From Trichomonas vaginalis G3 (taxonomy: Eukaryota > Parabasalia > Trichomonadida > Trichomonadidae): a stretch of 64,000 bases of DNA. The position numbers and the translations under genes are program-made. How positions within the stretch are numbered: the first letter of the stretch is position 1; every line of letters starts with the position of its first letter. Below the pieces are notes generated by a model. That model worked only from the letters and a program-made list of their open reading frames with translations, ran no database searches and was not told the DNA's origin. Positions 62,101-64,000 of the stretch are shown in pieces. The stretch spans positions 13,608,082 through 13,672,081 of the forward strand of contig NC_067207.1 in NCBI RefSeq assembly GCF_026262505.1, written 5' to 3'.

Positions 62101-62904
62101 AAGTATAAGAAAGAAGGAAATCCTTTGCAAGAAAATATAAAGCTCATTCTGAACAGTATTTATGGCAAAACTATTCTATCTCCTATTGAGTCAAAAATAA
62201 CCATAGTAAATGACAAAGATGCTATAAGATATGCCATCAGAAACTACAACCATATAGTGAAGTTCGAAGGTTTGGATGGTTCAGATAAAACTATTTTCAA
62301 GCTAACGAAAAGCATTTGCAGACACTTTAACTTCTGTCCACTTGGTGTTAACATTCTGTCTATGTCGAAGAGAATAATGTGTGAAGTATTCTGTACTGCT
62401 GAGGACTTAGGAATGGACATCTTTTATAGCGATACGGACAGTATGCATCTCTACAATGAAGATATCCCTCGTTTAGCTGAAGAGTTTGAGAAACGTTATG
62501 GAAGAGTTCTCATTGGTAAAAACCTTGGTCAATTTCATAGCGACTTTGCAGAAATCACACCTGGAAAACAAAGTTTAGCATACAAGTCAATATTTTGTGG
62601 AAAGAAGACTTACATAGACTTACTCACGAATGATTTAAATGAAGTTGCATTTCACTGCAGAATGAAAGGCGTGAAGCAAGATGTTATTGCTTTAACCGCT
62701 AATGAAATGTTTCCTGACTCTGTTCAGTGTTTCTATGATGAAGATAAAGGTTTAATGGTTCCGCAAGGAACATATGACAAAGACTCTGAGTTCAGTTTAA
62801 TGAAACTTTACAAAGCACTTTATGACGGTCAAGAGATTGGATTTGACTTATGTAAGTCATGTCAACCTTGCTTTGAAGAGAAGTTTAACTTCTATTCAGA
62901 CTAA
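59162..62904 (+). pseudogene. Protein-primed family B DNA polymerase of the Polinton (fossil)
   Basis: Part of the Polinton. The exonuclease motifs are present (FFADFEC near 60880, YFHNLSYDINF near 61025, YCKQDVRIL near 61415), and so are the polymerase motifs (DAVSLYPS near 61685, LNSIYGK near 62150, YSDTDS near 62430). Order and spacing are those of protein-primed B polymerases. The N-terminal 500 codons are the basic, family-specific extension. The gene is broken in about two places, otherwise clean, indicating recent decay. Confidence 0.85.
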
Positions 62905-63034
62905 GACTTCATTCATAAAAAGCTTAAGTTCTGAGGTCATGAATGAGAATAATGAGGTCATTTATTTTTGTCAGCAATGAGGTCATTCGTGATAAAAATA
63001 AAACTAGCGGCAAGGGCGAAGCCCATGTGGTCAT

Positions 63035-63885
63035 TTACAATACTGCGATGGTAGAGTTTAAGAGTTGTGCTTCAATGTAGAGACAGTCCTTATGGTCTGG
63101 AGGTAAGAACACTGGGCAGTTATGGTCATGAGTGGAGAACATGTCTATCCAAAACTCACGATTGAAGCCAGTTAATTTATAGTATTTAGGGTTAGGAAGT
63201 GGTGAAGTTCTTGTATGACCAATGAACTCATTTTCAACTCCCTTACTTAAGTTTGAATATAATATAGCTTGCTTTCTATCCCAAATGCCTGGAAATCTAA
63301 TTTCGGAAAAATCATTTTTCCTCGGAAGCATTGCATCATAATTGAAAACATTCTTGAAATCATCACTTGGTTCAGAGATTTGAAATCTTATACGTAATGG
63401 ATTTTTTTCTTTTTAGCTACTTCATTGAATGGTGAGAATACAATGAATTGACAGTCATGTGTTCCATCTTCATTTTACAAATTCGTAATGAAAGCTATTA
63501 ATCTTTCTACAATTCCTTCTTCTTTCAGTTGTGCAAGAAACTCACGTAAAGGCTGTAAAGTTTGTACTTCAATGTTAAACTTTTTTTGAAAATTTCATTA
63601 AATGTAATTATACAGTCTTCTAACGTCGTATCGTTTAAAGTATTTGTATATGTGAATGTTTTGGGCGCTTAAAGACTGTTCGTCATTTTCTATCTCGACT
63701 TGAAGTATAAAGTCAACCTTTCTGAAAGCACGTGTTATATACATAGATGTTATGCCAATGTACTTCTCTTCATTTATGTTCACAATCCAGTCTGTTGGAA
63801 ACTTAAACGTTACTCTGTTCCCCTTTATTTTGACGTCAGGGTTTTCACTACTGAACGCAACAGATAAAGGTATTTGTCTATACAT
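63035..63885 (-). pseudogene. Minus-strand Polinton gene region (fossil)
   Basis: Part of the Polinton, facing the polymerase. Protein-like sequence is seen in at least two stretches (VTFKFPTDWIVNINEEKYIG and KGVENEFIGHTRTSPLPNPK). Its place beside the polymerase and its beta-rich character would fit a structural protein, but no family can be assigned. Broken in about three places. Confidence 0.45.
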
Positions 63886-63909
63886 TTAATTCGGATAAAA
63901 ATAAACCAT

Positions 63910-64000
63910 TTACTCTTTCTTTGCTTCAGCTTCTTTAGCTTTTGCTTCAGCTTCTTCTCTAGCTTTTTTCGCCAGTACTTGGGTTCTTTTGTCTTCCAGC
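63910..64000 (-). CDS. 3' end of an Ala/Lys/Glu-rich gene at the window edge
   Basis: Minus-strand frame open from the right edge to a TAA at 63910-63912, encoding a charged repetitive helix (AREEAEAKAKEAEAKKE). Probably a further Polinton gene; only 29 codons are visible. Confidence 0.4.
   Translation of the reverse strand, partial: LEDKRTQVLAKKAREEAEAKAKEAEAKKE

Larger units (their letters stand above)
58181..64000 (+). mobile_element. Polinton/Maverick element (fossil), running off the right edge
   Basis: Family: Polinton/Maverick, named for its protein-primed family B DNA polymerase (59162-62904). Parts inside the window: a small ORF, an unrecognised minus-strand gene, the polymerase, a minus-strand gene region and the beginning of another minus-strand gene at the edge. 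The left terminal repeat was not found; 58181, just after the hairpin array, is a working limit. The right end lies outside. The polymerase and the minus-strand region are broken, about five breaks in total in the visible part. The rest of the coding sequence is clean, so the copy looks young. Whether the integrase remnant at 56-57 kb belongs to it is open. Confidence 0.7.

Overview
The window looks like a piece of a trichomonad genome, most likely Trichomonas vaginalis. The DNA is AT-rich. Genes are intronless, lie on both strands, and often sit just behind an initiator-like TCA(Y)(T/A) motif; the copy at 668-680 (TCATTTTTCATTA) matches the published T. vaginalis consensus exactly. The content also fits: ankyrin proteins of the large DUF3447-type family, tandem saposin-like proteins, Gly-rich and Cys-rich surface proteins, a single-pass membrane protein with KTPFKTVFSTAH repeats, a BEACH protein and a Polinton/Maverick. 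No splice motif of the T. vaginalis type was seen. The species call is inference.

Layout. 1-7.2 kb: the 3' end of a REI1/ZNF622-like ribosome-biogenesis gene, a helical-repeat protein, an MFS transporter, a small basic protein and a broken CAMK-type kinase. 7.4-14.0 kb: a 2,209-residue BEACH protein, then a tRNA-Glu(CUC). 14.3-17.7 kb: two surface-type genes, one Gly-rich/Cys-rich and frame-broken, the other a type I membrane protein. 18-25 kb: an ankyrin protein, a coiled-coil protein and a large helical protein, all on the minus strand. 26-33 kb: ankyrin genes (one with seven 99-bp repeats, one interrupted), a small charged protein, an assembly gap and the TPF-repeat membrane protein. 33.8-43.3 kb: another large helical/coiled-coil protein, an overlapping ORF pair, a decayed ankyrin gene, a possible TTAA-flanked element and a frame-broken farnesyl-diphosphate synthase. 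43-51.5 kb: gene-poor, with one small gene, a strongly C-depleted tract and a fold-back element whose outer ends are 122-bp hairpin repeats. 51.6-53.7 kb: a broken multi-domain saposin-like gene. 54-64 kb: an N-terminal REI1-like fragment, decayed integrase-type element sequence, a second gap, a 250-bp tandem array made of four back-to-back hairpins per unit, and a Polinton with a protein-primed family B polymerase running off the right edge.

The strongest candidate for something undescribed is the hairpin-built satellite. Two arrays with unrelated sequence (122-bp unit near 48-49.8 kb, 250-bp unit at 57.5-58.2 kb) share one architecture: the tandem unit consists largely of consecutive inverted repeats. 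In the 250-bp array one stem pair changes from C-G to T-A between units, so pairing is kept while sequence changes. Three consecutive hairpins also sit directly upstream of an ankyrin gene at 29.3-29.5 kb.

Many genes here are interrupted by one or two changes. That could be real decay in large gene families or errors in a repeat-rich draft assembly (the window contains two N gaps); the sequence alone cannot decide.
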